A stretch of 64,000 bases of DNA. Origin: Phylloscopus collybita. Taxonomy: Eukaryota > Chordata > Aves > Passeriformes > Phylloscopidae. Of the stretch, positions 40,260 to 53,604 are shown in pieces. The translations under genes were made by a program, and so were the position numbers. The DNA is taken from positions 6,584,501 to 6,648,500 of the forward strand of contig JAJNNQ010000031.1 in the NCBI GenBank assembly GCA_027886175.1, read 5' to 3'. Every line of letters starts with the position of its first letter. Within the stretch, counting starts at the first letter, position 1. Below the pieces are notes generated by a model. The model ran no database searches and was not told the origin of the DNA. It saw only the letters and a program-made list of their open reading frames with translations.

Positions 40260-43200
40260 AGGGTTAGGGAGTACTGAATTATCTGCACTTTTTTTGTTGT
40301 TGTTGTTTGTTTTTCCCCAGCTCTCCTGATCGGGTGCATCCCCTTCCATCTGAGGGCCCCCAGAAGTCATGCATGTCTAATCTGCATGCATGCGTTTGGG
40401 ACTGCTCCCTGGGCTTGCAGAATACTGACAACTTTCTGTTAGCTTTTGGCTGAGCTAATAGTACTTATGGAGATCTGTTAAGCTTCCCTGTAGTTCTCCC
40501 ACAAGGGCAGTTTTGCATGTAAATTCTCAAGGCCATTCATCTTTTCCTACCTGACTCTTTATTGCCTGGCTGTTTGGGTTTTTTTAAAGGCCTCTTTAGG
40601 GAATGCAAGTACACCCTTTCTTATTTTCCCTCCTTTCACCATGCTTTCCTGGGAACAAAGAACAGCAAACTAAGAAATTCCTTTGGCTTTTCCAAAGCCT
40701 GAAGAAAGATCACTGCTTTATCCCTGGATTTAGTTTTGGGCTGCCTAATCTTCTCAAAAGGCAGGCCCATACGTATTCAGATTTTGTGGTTTGAACTCAG
40801 CCCGGCAGCCACAATCCTCCACTGTCTGTTACAGACAGTATTAGCATTAGGTAAAATACCTAATAAGAGGCAAGTTCCATTACATCTACGGCTAGCTTCC
40901 TTAAGATTCCTGTTAGCATGTTTTCCATAGGAAGGTTGCTTATGCTAGTTGCCTTTTGTCAGTTGTGGTACCAACTCAGCAGCTCACTCAACCTGCAAGC
41001 AAACCTGAACCTCAGAGAGAAGCTGCACTGTATTCAGGCTGACAGAGTCTAATATTGCTCTGGTGCTCTGGGTATTCCACCAATCCTCCCCTCACTTCTG
41101 GATCAAGTCTGAAGTCCCAGTCCTAATTTACAAATCCCTAATTTGGTTAGTGCACATCTACTTTAAGGGCAGCCAAGAACCCTCATCCACTGATCTCTGG
41201 AGTCAGCACTGTAGTATGGATTTCTTCCAGCATAGCTACATCAACACAACTGTGACAAAGCATAACCTCCAGCTGCCACTGCTGCACCAGTAAATGCCTG
41301 GTTCACCCTCCTTTATGCCACCAGGGCAGCACATTTGTCAGCTTCATTTGTGCCTTCAGAAATGTTCTGGAATTAAACAGGCAAAATCCAGTGGCATGGG
41401 AAAACATGTAGATGGCAGATGCCCTGTAATAGGCAAAGCCAGGGTCACTGTCACGGAGCACATTATAAGAAAGGCCCTGTAAGACACAGAGATCCCATAG
41501 CTCTGTAGAAGAAAGGTTCCAGCCCAAATGTTCCAATTTCTTCCAATGGCACAGTACTTCAGTGACAGCAGACAATTCTCATTCCAGCATACTTAACGTG
41601 TAGTGCTGTGGATAAGACTCTGCTTATCTTTTGCTTATCTTCTACACAAAAAATCAGAATTGTTCAACTCTGGCAGCAACAGTAAACTCAAATGCACTGG
41701 CAAAGTCTCATCCTTTTGGAGTAGGAGAGTCCTTTCTTCAGTCCCTGAGAGTGTCGTACACTAGGAAATCACCACATTATTTACGAAACGTTTTGAGACC
41801 GTCTGGAAAGAAAGGTGCCATACAAGCACAACAACAGTCAGGACTTGCATGAGTCACACATACACAGCTTCCAGTATTACACAACCCCTCAAACATCCCT
41901 CTTCCCCAAACACTCTCTGTAAGATGAAACAGTGGGACTTTTTTCCCCCTCAAAAACACAACAGCAATAAAGAAACAACAAAATGTCTTAATATTACATT
42001 AAAAAATCACACTCCCATTTGAAGTCAGTCTGAAGGGGAAAATAAACCCCAGAACTGCTTCTGGCTATGGCAAAGCTAATGAAAAAATAATAACAAAAAT
42101 AATAACAAAAATAATCAGGTGATCCTTTGCCAAACAGGTAATGAGCTAAAGTTAAAAACACAAGCCAATTTGCCATACAGACACCAACTTCTTACTTATT
42201 GTCCAGAGGCAGTCCATGTGTTTCTCTATGTATTTTTGGATCCTGCATCAATTCAAGATGATACTACAGTTTGGCCCATGGCCAGAAACTGGCAAGTAAA
42301 ATAATGTTCTAGTACATGCACTGTGAACACACAGCTGGCTTCAAAGGGAAATGGACTAATCCTACTTCATTTCCCTTCTTCAGTATGTGTTTAAAGAGCT
42401 TTGGTGCACTGAAGGAAATCGACCAGAATTCATTAGTTCCCTTCTGATTCAGCTCATTGCTGCTGGAAAGGGAAACAAGTCGGAATTGCAGGATCCTACT
42501 CAATTTCCTTTTGGAGCAGACTTTAAGCCAGTTCTGCTCTCAGTTCTTCACACACAGATCTTCACTAATGATGCATAAGTTCAAATGAAATACCTCTCCA
42601 AGCTGCCTAAACACATGAAGACTATGAAGGGAAGAAGAAAAATTAAATAATCTATTTGATTTCATATCACTGAGAACTTTTGGCTGAGAAAGAAACTCAC
42701 AAAATCGGGAGAACTTCTAGAAAGAGACACAGGAGTAAGCAGAGAGAGAGAAAAACCCAGGTGAGACTAGGAAAAGATCACAATGAAGGGAAACAAATAT
42801 ATTTTATTACATACATCATATACATTTTCTGATATCCAATGAAAAATTACAGCAAATTAAAACACTGATGTTAATAATTAAAGCAAATACTAGGGATGAT
42901 TTTGATCCTGTTTGGAGGTGGTTTTTGAAATGGAGACATAAAGATAAATCATTTGCTCTGGAAGTTTTTCTTCCCACTCATCATCAGATCTTTCACTTTG
43001 TCTCTTCAGAGCTCATGTCATATTTTATGAGCCTTCTTAAGGTTCTGTGAAGCCTAAAGGATTTCAATTATTCCCTGTTCAGTTTAAGGCCCCTGCTTTT
43101 GAGACCATAAGCCAGAACCAATATTCTTCCAAAGCAAGCCTACAATTAACCACCTAAGCAGAAAGTGGCTTGTGACAAACAAAGCAGAACAGAAGAAAGC

Positions 43201-45870
43201 TACAGGGTTCATGATGGGACCATGGCTTCACTCGAGTCAAATAAGCACAACATGTAAAAATGACTTCTTGTAACTGCAGTGAAGACAAAGAAGTATTATT
43301 GCTGTAATGAACTGTCTCTTAAGCTTGAACTGTGATACTTTAAATAGTGAGCAGCCTTATGAATTTGGCTTCCCCACTAATTACAAATCCATTAGCTTGA
43401 AGCAGTATACTGCAAAGAAAATGGGTCCTGGAGTTAAAATTGGCCAAAAAGCCTTTAAATTATCAACACTGTCTCTCAGATGGGTGACTCCAAACTCCTC
43501 AGATTTGAGCAGCTTTTGTTGTCTGAAGTTCTAGGGGTGGTTGGGGAGCTCTATGTAACAAATTAAAAATTTGATTCCTTACCAGTTAGCTGCAGAAATC
43601 CAACACAGACACAATTTATATCCTGCACTAATAGCTTCTCAGCACAGGAAAATAAAGGACAATTAGACAGCAAGTAATGCCTCAGTGATTCTGTAGAACA
43701 CTGTACCACCTACAGAGCCAGTTAAAATGAGATTATTTTCCTTTGTGATTCTATGTCAACCTCAGTTTACAGCTTTAACTTTTATCATTAGACCACAATT
43801 TAAGACGTTATTCAACCCACTCTAGAAAAAGCTCTATGACATTTATAATTTACAAAGGCTGACAGCTTCATATAGACCCACTGGGATAGACACAGCAATA
43901 ACAGACAATCCATTCTCTTTGCATGTACAGCTTATTTTCTCACTCCAAAGACAAAGGCTGAATGTCCCATCCCTCTTTAGTTGTAGTGAATAGATATTAT
44001 ATAGGAAGAAACCAGTCTCACTTGTGGATATCATCAGAAACAAAAAAAAAATACTTGAAACAAAGACATTTCACAGCTCAAACATTAGAAGTCAAAACTA
44101 GTTTATTAGATTATTACCAGATTATTGCCAGATTATTACTATTATGCTCATTTTTTTCTTGTTTAATGTGCTTTAAAGTACATGACCGTAGATCATACAA
44201 AGGCAATTATAGCTCAGTTAGGTCAGCCAGTATATGTTTTAGATCCTTTCTTGCTTGCCACATTTATGTCTCTGTTATTATTATTCTTATTTGCTAAACT
44301 GATTACACAAAAGATTCCTTTTGTATTGCCTTTGCAAAATCAGCATTCTCATTCTTCCTAACTGCCCAGGTAGTTGTCTGTCTCTCATAAAGAACCATTT
44401 CCTATTGTTCGTGCCATGCATACATATGACTTAAAGTTCATTTAGTATCACTTCAGAATTCAAATTTCCCTCCAAACTGAGTAAATTGTTCTGGAAAAGC
44501 CTATATTGTAAATGTAACTAAGCCCTTAACAAAGATGTAACTTTTGTTTTCACTGTCAGAAATATTTCAGCTTGCAAAACACATTCCAACAAAACCCTCC
44601 CTTGATTCCTAAAGTAAAGAGCCACGGGTTCTTTTGTGAAAATAAAATTGAAGGGCAGAATAAGAAACGTAGTTCAATAACCTACCCAACCACAGAGAAA
44701 GAGTTACTATTTACAAATTGGAGTTTGTGTATGGCAAGGAGAATTGGGCTCTTGGAGACATAACAGGAAAAGAAAACTTCCTTTGATTTACATCAGAGGT
44801 GTCTCTTAGACTTCTTATGGGAGGCAGTGAAATACTGAGGGAGAGAAATTAAATCCAGTGGCAAGAGGTAGAACACAGTGACAGAGGAACACCTGCCCCC
44901 ACTGCCATTCCTTGACAGGTACCAAATGACCACGTTTCTCTGCAAGCAGGATTTAATACACTGTGGACACTGACACGGGCTGCTCAGTGGAGGAAAGAAG
45001 GGAAAGCAAAGCAACCAGGGAGCCAGGAAATATCCAAGTCTTCCCACTGTGCACTGCACACTGTGCAAACACTTGTGCAGACCACTGCAGCCACTGCATG
45101 TTGCTTGAGCAACTCATCCTTCTATTTATCCACAATTAGGGAGGAAGGAGACTGTGGATATTCAGAGACTGTGGATACCACATGGTCTTACAGAGACCTT
45201 GGTAGTAGGTTCACTGAAATACATGATGGTTGCTTCAACTTACAGACATGGATATATCTCCTGCATTCATCAACCACACATCCTAGTGCCAGTACCTTTT
45301 TTTAGACATCACAAACTGAGAAGAGCCAGATGATTCCAGGATAAGAGATTTGCTATCTACAAACTTATTCTCACTAAGAAGCTTAACCTATGACTTGTCA
45401 GTATTATCCCATCCTTTGATTCTTCAAATATAAAATATCACAAACCACTAGCAACATTCCCTCTAAACAATAGTCTCCTAAGCATGAGGTTCAGAATTTT
45501 GACAATTCTAGAAAACCCACATATTTCTCAATTAATTGCCAAATGTGTGCTTTAGTGATTGTGCCAAAACCAAGAAAAATTATTCTTTTAACAGAAAGTC
45601 CAGTAACTAAACTCTAAATGAATAAAGAATGTATTAAAATTTTCGTTTTCCCTTTAACTTTGGATTAAGTAGGTGTCTATTTACCAGGGATTTAGGAGGA
45701 CTCCAAATAGAATGCAGCCTATTGTTATGCATTAAAAAAGTGAACTTTCTGTATGAGAATATCCTCACTTGCTTCACTGCACCGTTCAGAATATGTGATG
45801 TGTATCTACTGAGAAATGTGGAGAAATCAACACACCACAGCTATTAGAAAATGTTGTGTTTGACACTAAC
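40260..45870. other. Intergenic DNA with minor repeats
   Basis: No confirmed gene. Two small repeats are visible: an A-rich tandem of unit AAAAATAATAAC at 42083-42115, and three units of GATTATT(A/G)CCA type at 44109-44139. A possible LINE relic near 41.1 kb is listed separately. A 12-base direct repeat AGACTGTGGATA occurs at 45149-45160 and 45166-45177. Confidence 0.6.
41075..41180 (+). mobile_element. Possible relic of an L2-like LINE reverse-transcriptase C-terminus
   Basis: The + frame starting at 41063 contains IKSEVPVLIYKSLIWL followed by VHIYFKG. This resembles the region near the end of L2/CR1-like LINE ORF2 proteins, typically of the form 'I.FK.L.L.YKAL.GL.P.YL'. The match is about 25 residues, old and without nucleotide support that I can check by eye, so it may be chance. 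Confidence 0.3.
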
Positions 45871-45963
45871 CAGTCCAGCTGACTTCTTTGCTTTCTCAAC
45901 AGCCTTTGTAGCTTCCTTGAGCTGTTTCCTAAGGTCCTCCTTTGGCTTGTCATGTTTTCAGCA
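45871..45963 (-). pseudogene. Candidate decayed coiled-coil exon (A)
   Basis: On the minus strand a pyrimidine-rich acceptor (TTTCTTACTCTCCTAG) precedes a 93-base, 31-codon phase-0 stretch ended by a GTTAGT donor. The second codon is TGA. The remaining codons are open and rich in Lys, Glu and Ala, including LRKQLKEATKAVEKAKKSA, an amphipathic helix pattern. TGA could descend from CGA, the common CpG decay. I do not recognise the family. It may be a dead exon of a lost gene, or a chance open stretch; 30 open codons are not rare in 64 kb. Confidence 0.25.
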
Positions 45964-46681
45964 CTAGGAGAGTAAGAAACAAAGCAATTTTAAAGCTTGC
46001 TGAGAAATACTTCATGTGCCATTAACAGTGTCCTTCCCACTCCCAATTTTATTTGTTTTTCTTCCTCTACAAAGTGGGTCAAATAATTCAATTTAAAATC
46101 TGAGCACTCTTCAACAGTCAGGTCTCTGAGAAAAGTATTCAAAACGAAGTCCTGAGATGTCCCGACCTTCTGGAAAGCTTAGAGCCCCATTCTAAGAAAG
46201 CAACAAAGAATCACTTCTTAGCAGGTGGAAAACATCTAATGTGTTAGAGTACAACCCAACTCTGAGCACCTTCACACCGGGTACAGGAAGTGTTAATGGC
46301 AGCAATGCCAGTCTCCAATCGCAGAAAACCCAAGGGCACATCTCAGGATGATTCACACTATAGACAAACGTGCCTTTGCAAACAGCTGCGCCCTACAGGC
46401 TACTGCCCACTGGCTCTTCCTCAGCTCTTCATCAGGCTCACTTCAGAGGAAGCAAACCCTTATCAGAGGGAATCACTAACCCTCATCTGTGCTGTATGCT
46501 CACCTGAGCATTCCTCACTTTGTTTCAAGTAAGGTCACCAGGTAAACAAACACCAGAGCTTGATGACCTGGATGACTTTGTCTGGAATGGGCAGTGGTGG
46601 TGCACTACAGGGGTAGGTCAGTCTGAGAGTGTGGCTTCACACCGAGCTTAGGTGTAAATAGAAGTGACCACAGAAGCTGAC

Positions 46682-46901
46682 CTGTCAGGCAGCTCTGGGA
46701 ACAGCCAGTCTCTCCCAGCTCAGTGGCAGAAAAGAGCTGTCCCTGGCTCACTGTTAGGTATTCACAAGGGGAAATTTGTAAGTCCTCAGACTCTTCATCC
46801 ACATGATCTTCTGGGTTTTTTTCCGTATCTTGAGCCTTCAAGTGATAAAAGTTTGTACTCAGTTCTTGAATCTCATGCTCAGTTTTGCTAACTCTTCCTC
46901 C
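46682..46901 (-). pseudogene. Candidate decayed coiled-coil exon (B)
   Basis: On the minus strand the acceptor CTGCCTTTCTTAG opens a 220-base stretch ending at a possible GTCAGC donor. The first seven codons read EEELAKL in one frame. After a one-base shift the reading continues as HEIQELSTNFYHLKAQ and then an acidic region (residues such as EDHVDEESEDL). The two frames together make an uninterrupted heptad pattern, which suggests a coding exon with a one-base deletion. Exon A lies 0.7 kb further along the same strand. No family is recognised, the phases of A and B do not join cleanly, and the open frame length alone is within chance, so this remains tentative. Confidence 0.27.
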
Positions 46902-49900
46902 CTAAGAAAGGCAGCTGAAGTTTTAGGTTTGTGCTAGTGTCTGTCTTAAGTTGACAGCCAAAAAAAAATAAAAAGAAGCACGCCAGTCTTTGTTAACTGA
47001 ATGACTACAATAAAAGAAAAACCACTGCAAAGCTGGGTAACTGACACAGAAAATTGAAAGGTGGGTATTTTAATTATATTTCATAAGGTGTAACTTAGTA
47101 ACTTTCATATCTTATTTTCCAGTTAGATGGGTTCAAGTCTACAGATCACGGAATCCAGAATCTAAGTACAAAAATTTGAAAATCTGACAGGCCTTGACAG
47201 TCACATAGTCAAATCATATACAGCAGCCAAGGAAAATTAACAGGAATATTCACTGTAATCCAGTAAAAAAGAGTAATCTATCAAGACCTGAGAAACAGAA
47301 TTTTCAGAAAAAAGCAACCACCACTGCTGTCAGGTAATGTATTTAGTCATTCTGAACGAAGGGCAGTTAAAACAAAAACCTGTTATTATGTAGATTTGCA
47401 TTTTCATTTGTTAAAAGGAGATGAGAGATGCCAGGTCAATCACTATTTTTCTATTTCTCTGGTACCAGCTGTTAACCATATAATCATAATTTTAGTCTTT
47501 TAAAACCAGCAAAACGGAGAGTGGAAAGGCTCACAATAGCAGTACAGAACTGCACTAGCAGTTCTGCATGCCCTTCCCACAATGTAACCACCACGAAGCT
47601 TATAAATATCTGCAAGTTTTGCTCAACAGACAAGAGGCTGTAGGAGGCACAGCACTGAAGGGTAGCTGCAGTCTGAGCAGAGTGCAGTCACACTGGTGTC
47701 CCCAGCGTGGCACTAGGCTGTAAGTCTGCATGTGGGCTGCATATCTTTTAATCACACTACTTGCTCAGAGTTGAAAATTGCAATCGTATTGTTCTGTCTC
47801 TAGAAGAAAATAAAACCCCACACATTTCCAGAACTCAGGATTGTATCACATACAACTCTGACACACTAGGTTTGCAAAGTGAGGTGTTCAGAATGAAGGC
47901 CCAGATCTTACAGAGATATGATGAACTTGGCACTCTGTAATCCCACTGCCTGAAAATGAGAGGAACTTGAATTTCTAGGTATTTAGACCATACTGAAAAT
48001 CTCATTTCAATTCTGTAGAAACAAAGGAACTTCAATCCCAAAAGCTACATTTATCAATCTGTTCTGAGCAAATTTAAGGTTTATCTTATTTCTTACTGCC
48101 ATGTGGGAGCCATCCATAAAGGACAGGCAGTACATACATTTGAATGGTAAAAGCCTGCTTTGATTTTTTCTCCAAAATGAAAATGACTATCCTTCCTTTG
48201 TCCAAAATTCATAAGAATTCTACAAGCTGAGAACAAAATAAGCAAATAAAAAAATCTCCCCAAATGAAATGTCTGCAATGAAAAGAAATGTAGAAGGAGT
48301 ATGACCTTTATAATCATTCAGAATTATTCAGTGCATAAATTACATAATATATAATAGATACTCAGAATTTGCTGAATATCTTTGTCAAAATAAAATTTGA
48401 TTTTTCTTATGATGGTGAATGCAAAGGCTGAAGTCTTACCTAATTCAAATCACAGCATTCTAGTCAAGAAAATTATCTCAGCTTAAAGAAGAAGAGGTCT
48501 GTGGTGTTTGTCTGGTACGTCTGAGAGAGAAAACTCTCAGTTCAAAAAATTGAACTCTAATGACAGAATGTGCAAAATGAGCCACATTACCTTCTGGCTA
48601 AGTACAACCTTCAGAAAGCTTTAGCAGTTTATCATCACTATATGGTAATGATGACTTTTCTCAGACACAAAGAATTATGGTTTTTATCAATGGTTCATGC
48701 CAAAACCAAGTCTTAAAAGAAATCAGCCAAAAGCAGGTGCACTGAGCTGTCAGACCTTGAAATTTGTTTTGAAACCAACCACCTGTTAGTGTAATTGTGT
48801 AGCTGCTCTTCCTGGCTTATGGGATTTCAGTTCAGCTGTTGTTCTCATGCTAACGCTTATTTCCTCTAGGAATCAGCCTGTCCATTTCCACCAACCCACA
48901 AACTTCTGTGTGCTGTCTTCACAGGCTGAGCCAATGGATAAATGCAGAATGTCTGATGGAGCACCCTTGACCAATAACACACTTTGTTTACAAAATACTT
49001 CACAATTGCTGCAAGAAAATGGCTCAAAATAACATTTAACATCCTTTGTGACACATTTAATCATTTAGATGAGTCTCTCTGCTTCTTGTTTGTTTCAGAC
49101 AGCAACAAAGAGCACTTTTAATGGGCAATCTCAAAGATCAGACTTAGTGCTGGTGCCTGACTCACATCTACTGATAACAGAGCACTGTTCCTGCTGCTGA
49201 AACCAAGCATGAGCCAGGATTCCATCACAACTTTCTGTTTCTAAAGGTTTATAACTTTGCCAGAACTTAACTCGGGGTTAGAGGTTAGCAAGGATATGGA
49301 ATACTTAGCTGACAAAATCTAGAAGAAAAAAACTCTGCCTACATGTGAGATAAAAGTGTGAAAATTATCAGAAGGACGATGGCTTCACATGGTTTCTGTA
49401 AATGAGAAATGTAATGTAAGAAAGAACAATATCCTTGTGCTTAAGGGCTCAGCCAGCACTGCAGTCCCTTTATGCTCCACTTTGCTGTTTTCAGCACCCT
49501 TTGGACATCAGCCACCCCAGAAAAAGAACTGGACACTTGGGTGAGAACAATAGCTGAGCTGTTCATGAAAAATCTCTTGTGCCAGCCAGTCCCACTCATC
49601 TGGCAGCTCCACACTGCCCTCCAGGGAGGGCCATCATCAAACTTACCGTGTTTCCCTCAGTTTCCCACTGGCAGGAGAGAATTCCTTGGGTGTAAACACG
49701 TAAAGCAAGTAAGGGAATTACAGCTGACATCAGCATGAAAATGTGTGTATTTCATAACAAAAAAAAAGAGTAAAAAAATTATAAAGATTAAATGTTCTGT
49801 GTGTTCCTATTCATGCATGGATAACTGCTATCCAAATGCCTTTTTCAAGTGCCATATTAAAGGAAACAATGAACAATTTATGGATAATAGCTCATAAATA

Positions 49901-51919
49901 TGTGCAGCACTGTATGTCCAATGCACACAGATATTTTACCATGTAAGACACGACTACTGGCTTTATGCATGATATAAAATGTGAGCTGTTTGCAGCTATT
50001 TCAAATAATTCTGGGACACAAAAACTGTTAACAAGGTATCATCTCTTATTTAAATGTATTGCCCATCCCTGGCTGCAGAGCATGTTGTCTTGTGTTTATC
50101 AGAAGGAACACTTCCAAAATGCTTTGAGAAACTCAATTGTTATCATTGTCTGAACTTAAAAAGACTACACCTTTGTATAGAGTTCTGTCAAAAGAAATCC
50201 TGCTGCTTATCTTAAGCACGTACTTCCCCAAAGTTCCTGTTTTTTTAGAAGTTTTATTAATTGCAAATGTTGTTTACTAGAGGAAAACCGTGACTGAAGC
50301 TCTAAAACAAAGAGAATAGTTGCAACTTTAATCCTTTCAATAAGCCTTTGTTTCCCATTGACTAAAAACTTCCTAAAGGAAGTAGAGCTGCGAAAATCCA
50401 GGAAGGAATTAGATTTGCCAAATTCTGTTCCTACTTGGATGTAGATGCAAAGGCTTTGTTATTCATTGTACAAATGTTTCAGCAGAAAGAGAATGATCAA
50501 TGACAAAAATACACTTTTGCCAAGGTTGAAATTATTAATAGAAGAGCTTTCCCTATCACAGAAGGATATGAACTTATATAACCTACAAAATAAATTATAT
50601 ATTAATGTTTTAGCTGCTCCTGCAATTTTTTTCTTCAGTGGCATGCTTTTTTGTTATCTTAAGCAAATTTGGATACTGGCCTGACAATCATACAAGAACC
50701 TAGATAAGTAAACAAATATGGAAAGGAAAAAATCAAAGGCAACCTCTTAATTAAATTAAGCATGCTTTGCAGCATCCAAAATAGGAGAAATCTTCAAAAT
50801 CCATTTCCATGACAACAAGTAATTGCACACAAAAAAGTGTGCTATTGTGGCAATAAAGCTGAATTCCCTGAAGACCTTTCAGAGACACTACCAATTTGTT
50901 TTGTATTTTTTCCCCACATGCTCTTTTTATCTCTGTACCACTTCATGCTCTCTAGGTTTTAACTTGCCAAACAAGTAGAGACTAGGTAAATATGTTCTGA
51001 TTTATTCCATAGGGCAGAGGTTGTTTTAATTTCTTCTCCTAAAATAATTTAAAGGCAATTCCTATCTCCTTCGACCAACACCATGCATATTGCAACTTTT
51101 GATTTCCTGGCCAATAGTATACTGGAAGATTAAAGAATATTTGAGCCACCATTTTTGTAAGATGCTGTGTCAGGACAGGTTATGGAAAGTGCTGACTACT
51201 TGTAGCTTCTTGTGGTTTCAGTGAAAATGTTATTTAGCATATTTAAGTAAAATCAGCTCAATATTTTAACAAATGTGAAAGGTTTGGCCAAGCTTAGCTG
51301 GACCACTGAGTTGGAAAGGCTTCAGTTTCAGCAGCCATCAGCCGTGGTTTAACATCACACCCATCCCTGTGTGCTGCTGGCTCCAGCATCCTGACACAGG
51401 CTGGGCCTGAGCTTCAGCCTGAGCAGCAGCAAATGCCTCTGGAATCCTAATGAGACAAATTTATGGCTCTGCTACGGCAACGCCCATGTAACATTTGTAA
51501 CTTGTAACACACAGAACTAAATCTTGGAATAGCTTTGGTGTAGGATATTACAGGTGCTAACGCCTAAGTTTCAAGGATACATTGGATATAATTATTCTCA
51601 ATGTCTTAAACTTTTGTCTGTGAATTTCCTTCATATAATAGAGATATGCGGGATACATCTCCAAAATCACTGAGAAGTGTATTGATAAGATCAAATTGTA
51701 ACAGGAGAAAGAAGAGGAAAAAAAAAAGGATTTTCTGCATTCCACTTTTCATCACAACAGTCGACAACCCCCTCCCTCCCTTGAAGATGGGAAAGCCAAT
51801 TTTAATTTAAACTACAAACTGTTGACCAGGCCTCAGCTTGGCTTTGCAATTCACTATATGCCTGAGGGATAAATTATTTAGCATTAGCACATGGTATGTC
51901 ATGTCTTGTTACTTAAGTG
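46902..51919. other. Intergenic DNA, no gene confirmed
   Basis: AT-leaning DNA without recognisable transposons. A perfect 9-base inverted repeat with a 4-base loop lies at 47545-47566. Isolated splice-like acceptors occur on both strands (for example + strand near 47122 and 48926, minus strand near 48230), each next to short open frames, but none builds a gene model I can support. Confidence 0.6.
47545..47566. repeat. Perfect inverted repeat (9-base arms, 4-base loop)
   Basis: CAGAACTGC and GCAGTTCTG flank ACTA. It could form a small hairpin in RNA or DNA. No neighbouring gene gives it an obvious role. Confidence 0.85.
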
Positions 51920-52210
51920 GAGGATGGCCTCCATCCAGCTGCACCCCCGGGGCCCCCCGATTGGCTGTGGGTGATGTCATTTCCATGTGCTAATCCTGGG
52001 CCAGGTCCCGGGGGACAGCGCTGGCCGCTCCCCCCAAGCCCCTCCGCCTCCCAGGCGGGCCCGGCTCCGGCTCTGCTCGCACTCCTGGAGGCCAGGTTCA
52101 CGGCAGGTACTGCCCCCGTGGCACGGGTGTCAATACCAGCGCAGTGAAACAGAAGGTGCGGCAGATGAGCCGCGTCGCCCGCACGTGATGTTTTGTGTCC
52201 TTCACGGAGG
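51920..52210. promoter_or_regulatory. CpG-rich block with CCAAT, CRE-like and CACGTG sites
   Basis: GC and CpG rise abruptly over about 290 bases within AT-rich DNA. An inverted CCAAT box (ATTGG, 51960-51964) lies next to a CRE-like TGATGTCA (51972-51979), and an E-box CACGTG lies at 52182-52187. The inverted CCAAT and CRE-like pair, 7 bases apart, is a common promoter arrangement. It lies about 2.2 kb upstream of the DARS1 start codon and is separated from the DARS1 island by AT-rich DNA and a CR1 fragment. It could drive a non-coding transcript, a minus-strand gene, or act as an enhancer; I cannot identify the product. Confidence 0.42.
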
Positions 52211-53604
52211 ATTTGCAGTCAATTTAGTGAGATGGAAAGTAAATTTTTGCTGTGGACCCAAGCTAAGTGGAGAATTTTGAGGGGTTGATTTAACCACATA
52301 CTAAATTAGTCTTAATTTCATTTTTCTGTTTTGTCTATTTTCAGTGTATTACAGATTTTTTTGCTCAAAAAACCTATTTCCACACTGCAAGATAAAGGGA
52401 CCTTGAACAAATGACCCGAGGGCATGAACTCTGCAAAATGTTTCTTCTGGAAGTTTGGCAATGGAATAATTAGCCACAGTGCCCTTTAAAAGGCCATATT
52501 TTGTTTGCAGTTAACACCCTCATTACATTAAAAGGGCTTTTCCTTCAGAACCACCTTCAGGTTATCTGCCCCAGAGGAAATACTCATGCTAGTCACCATT
52601 GGAAAGCATCCAGTACAGAAATAAGGGTTACAGGGCTGGTTGCTTTTGATTGAATTTCACAGCAAAGTCGGTAAAATGCCAAGAATTACAGAGCACTGCG
52701 TGGTGCAGGTGGTACTGTCTCACCCTCCCTGGTGAGGGACAAGATTTGCATCTGTCTGTTAGTTCAGGTTCAGGCTGAGCAGTGGTTTACGTGACAGGTA
52801 ACAAGAGACACAACTGACAAAGAGAAATCCGCGTGCTTTGTTACTGTTACATTAGCATTTAAGCACAATAGACAGTACCCCACCATCAGAACTTCGTTTC
52901 TTGTGGTGAGGAATGAAAACTGACAGTGATTTGCCTTCTCTGTCATTGAATCTTAATTCTTTTCAACAGTGCATGAGAAGAAAGGATTTTGTGAAAGCTG
53001 TGCGGTCTCACGGTGAAGTGATAATTCTCTGAGACAGAGGCTCAGAGAAGGGGAACTTTGCAAGGGGATTCCCACAAGAAGAGATGTTGAACCAGTGCAG
53101 TACAAAGTGCTGCAAAATAAACAACTGTAGGACAGGAAATGAAGAACTCTAATCGATACCGCAAAAGGGATTAGCTAGTCAAATGTGAAAATTCAAAACT
53201 AGAATTTAAATCAGGACCGCTAACCCTTTCTTGCCTTGCACAAAATAAACAATCTATAGATTCACCAGCTGCATCCAGCTTTGATTTCTGTCGTTTCAAA
53301 GCTGGCACCTGCAGCCAGCCCTGGCTCAGAACCGTAGCATTGCTGCAAGCACCCAGCTGCAGGGAAACACCTGCATTTGCACTATTGCTCATCCTCTCAA
53401 AACTACCAGACCTACTTGTAGCTAACTAATAAACAGCTAATTATAAACAGGATGATTGGGCAAGGGCTCAGAACTGCTACCAGGGTAAGCACCGGGAAGC
53501 AACGTTTGCTGGCCTAATAGAACAAAAGTGCATTTTGATTTGGCTTCACACTCATTAGCTGGCCACCTCACAGTCCAACATGTTTATTTATATGCATAAA
53601 AATA
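52211..53604. other. Intergenic DNA between CpG-rich block and CR1 fragment
   Basis: No gene, transposon or distinct motif cluster was recognised in these 1.4 kb. Composition is AT-leaning with ordinary complexity. Confidence 0.65.

Noticed and set aside
47123..47188. Plus-strand acceptor TTATTTTCCAG followed by about 20 open codons
   Set aside because: Too short, with no donor or partner exon; isolated acceptor-like sites are common in AT-rich DNA.
48093..48230. Minus-strand stretch bounded by a TTGTTCTCAG acceptor and a GTAAGA donor
   Set aside because: Splice signals are good but the only open frame has no coding-like composition or recognised similarity, and its phase cannot be linked to the other candidate exons.
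48926..49032. Plus-strand frame after an acceptor-like TTCACAG, ending in a stop, with a somewhat coding-like peptide
   Set aside because: No matching upstream exon, no family recognised, and the frame is short enough to arise by chance.
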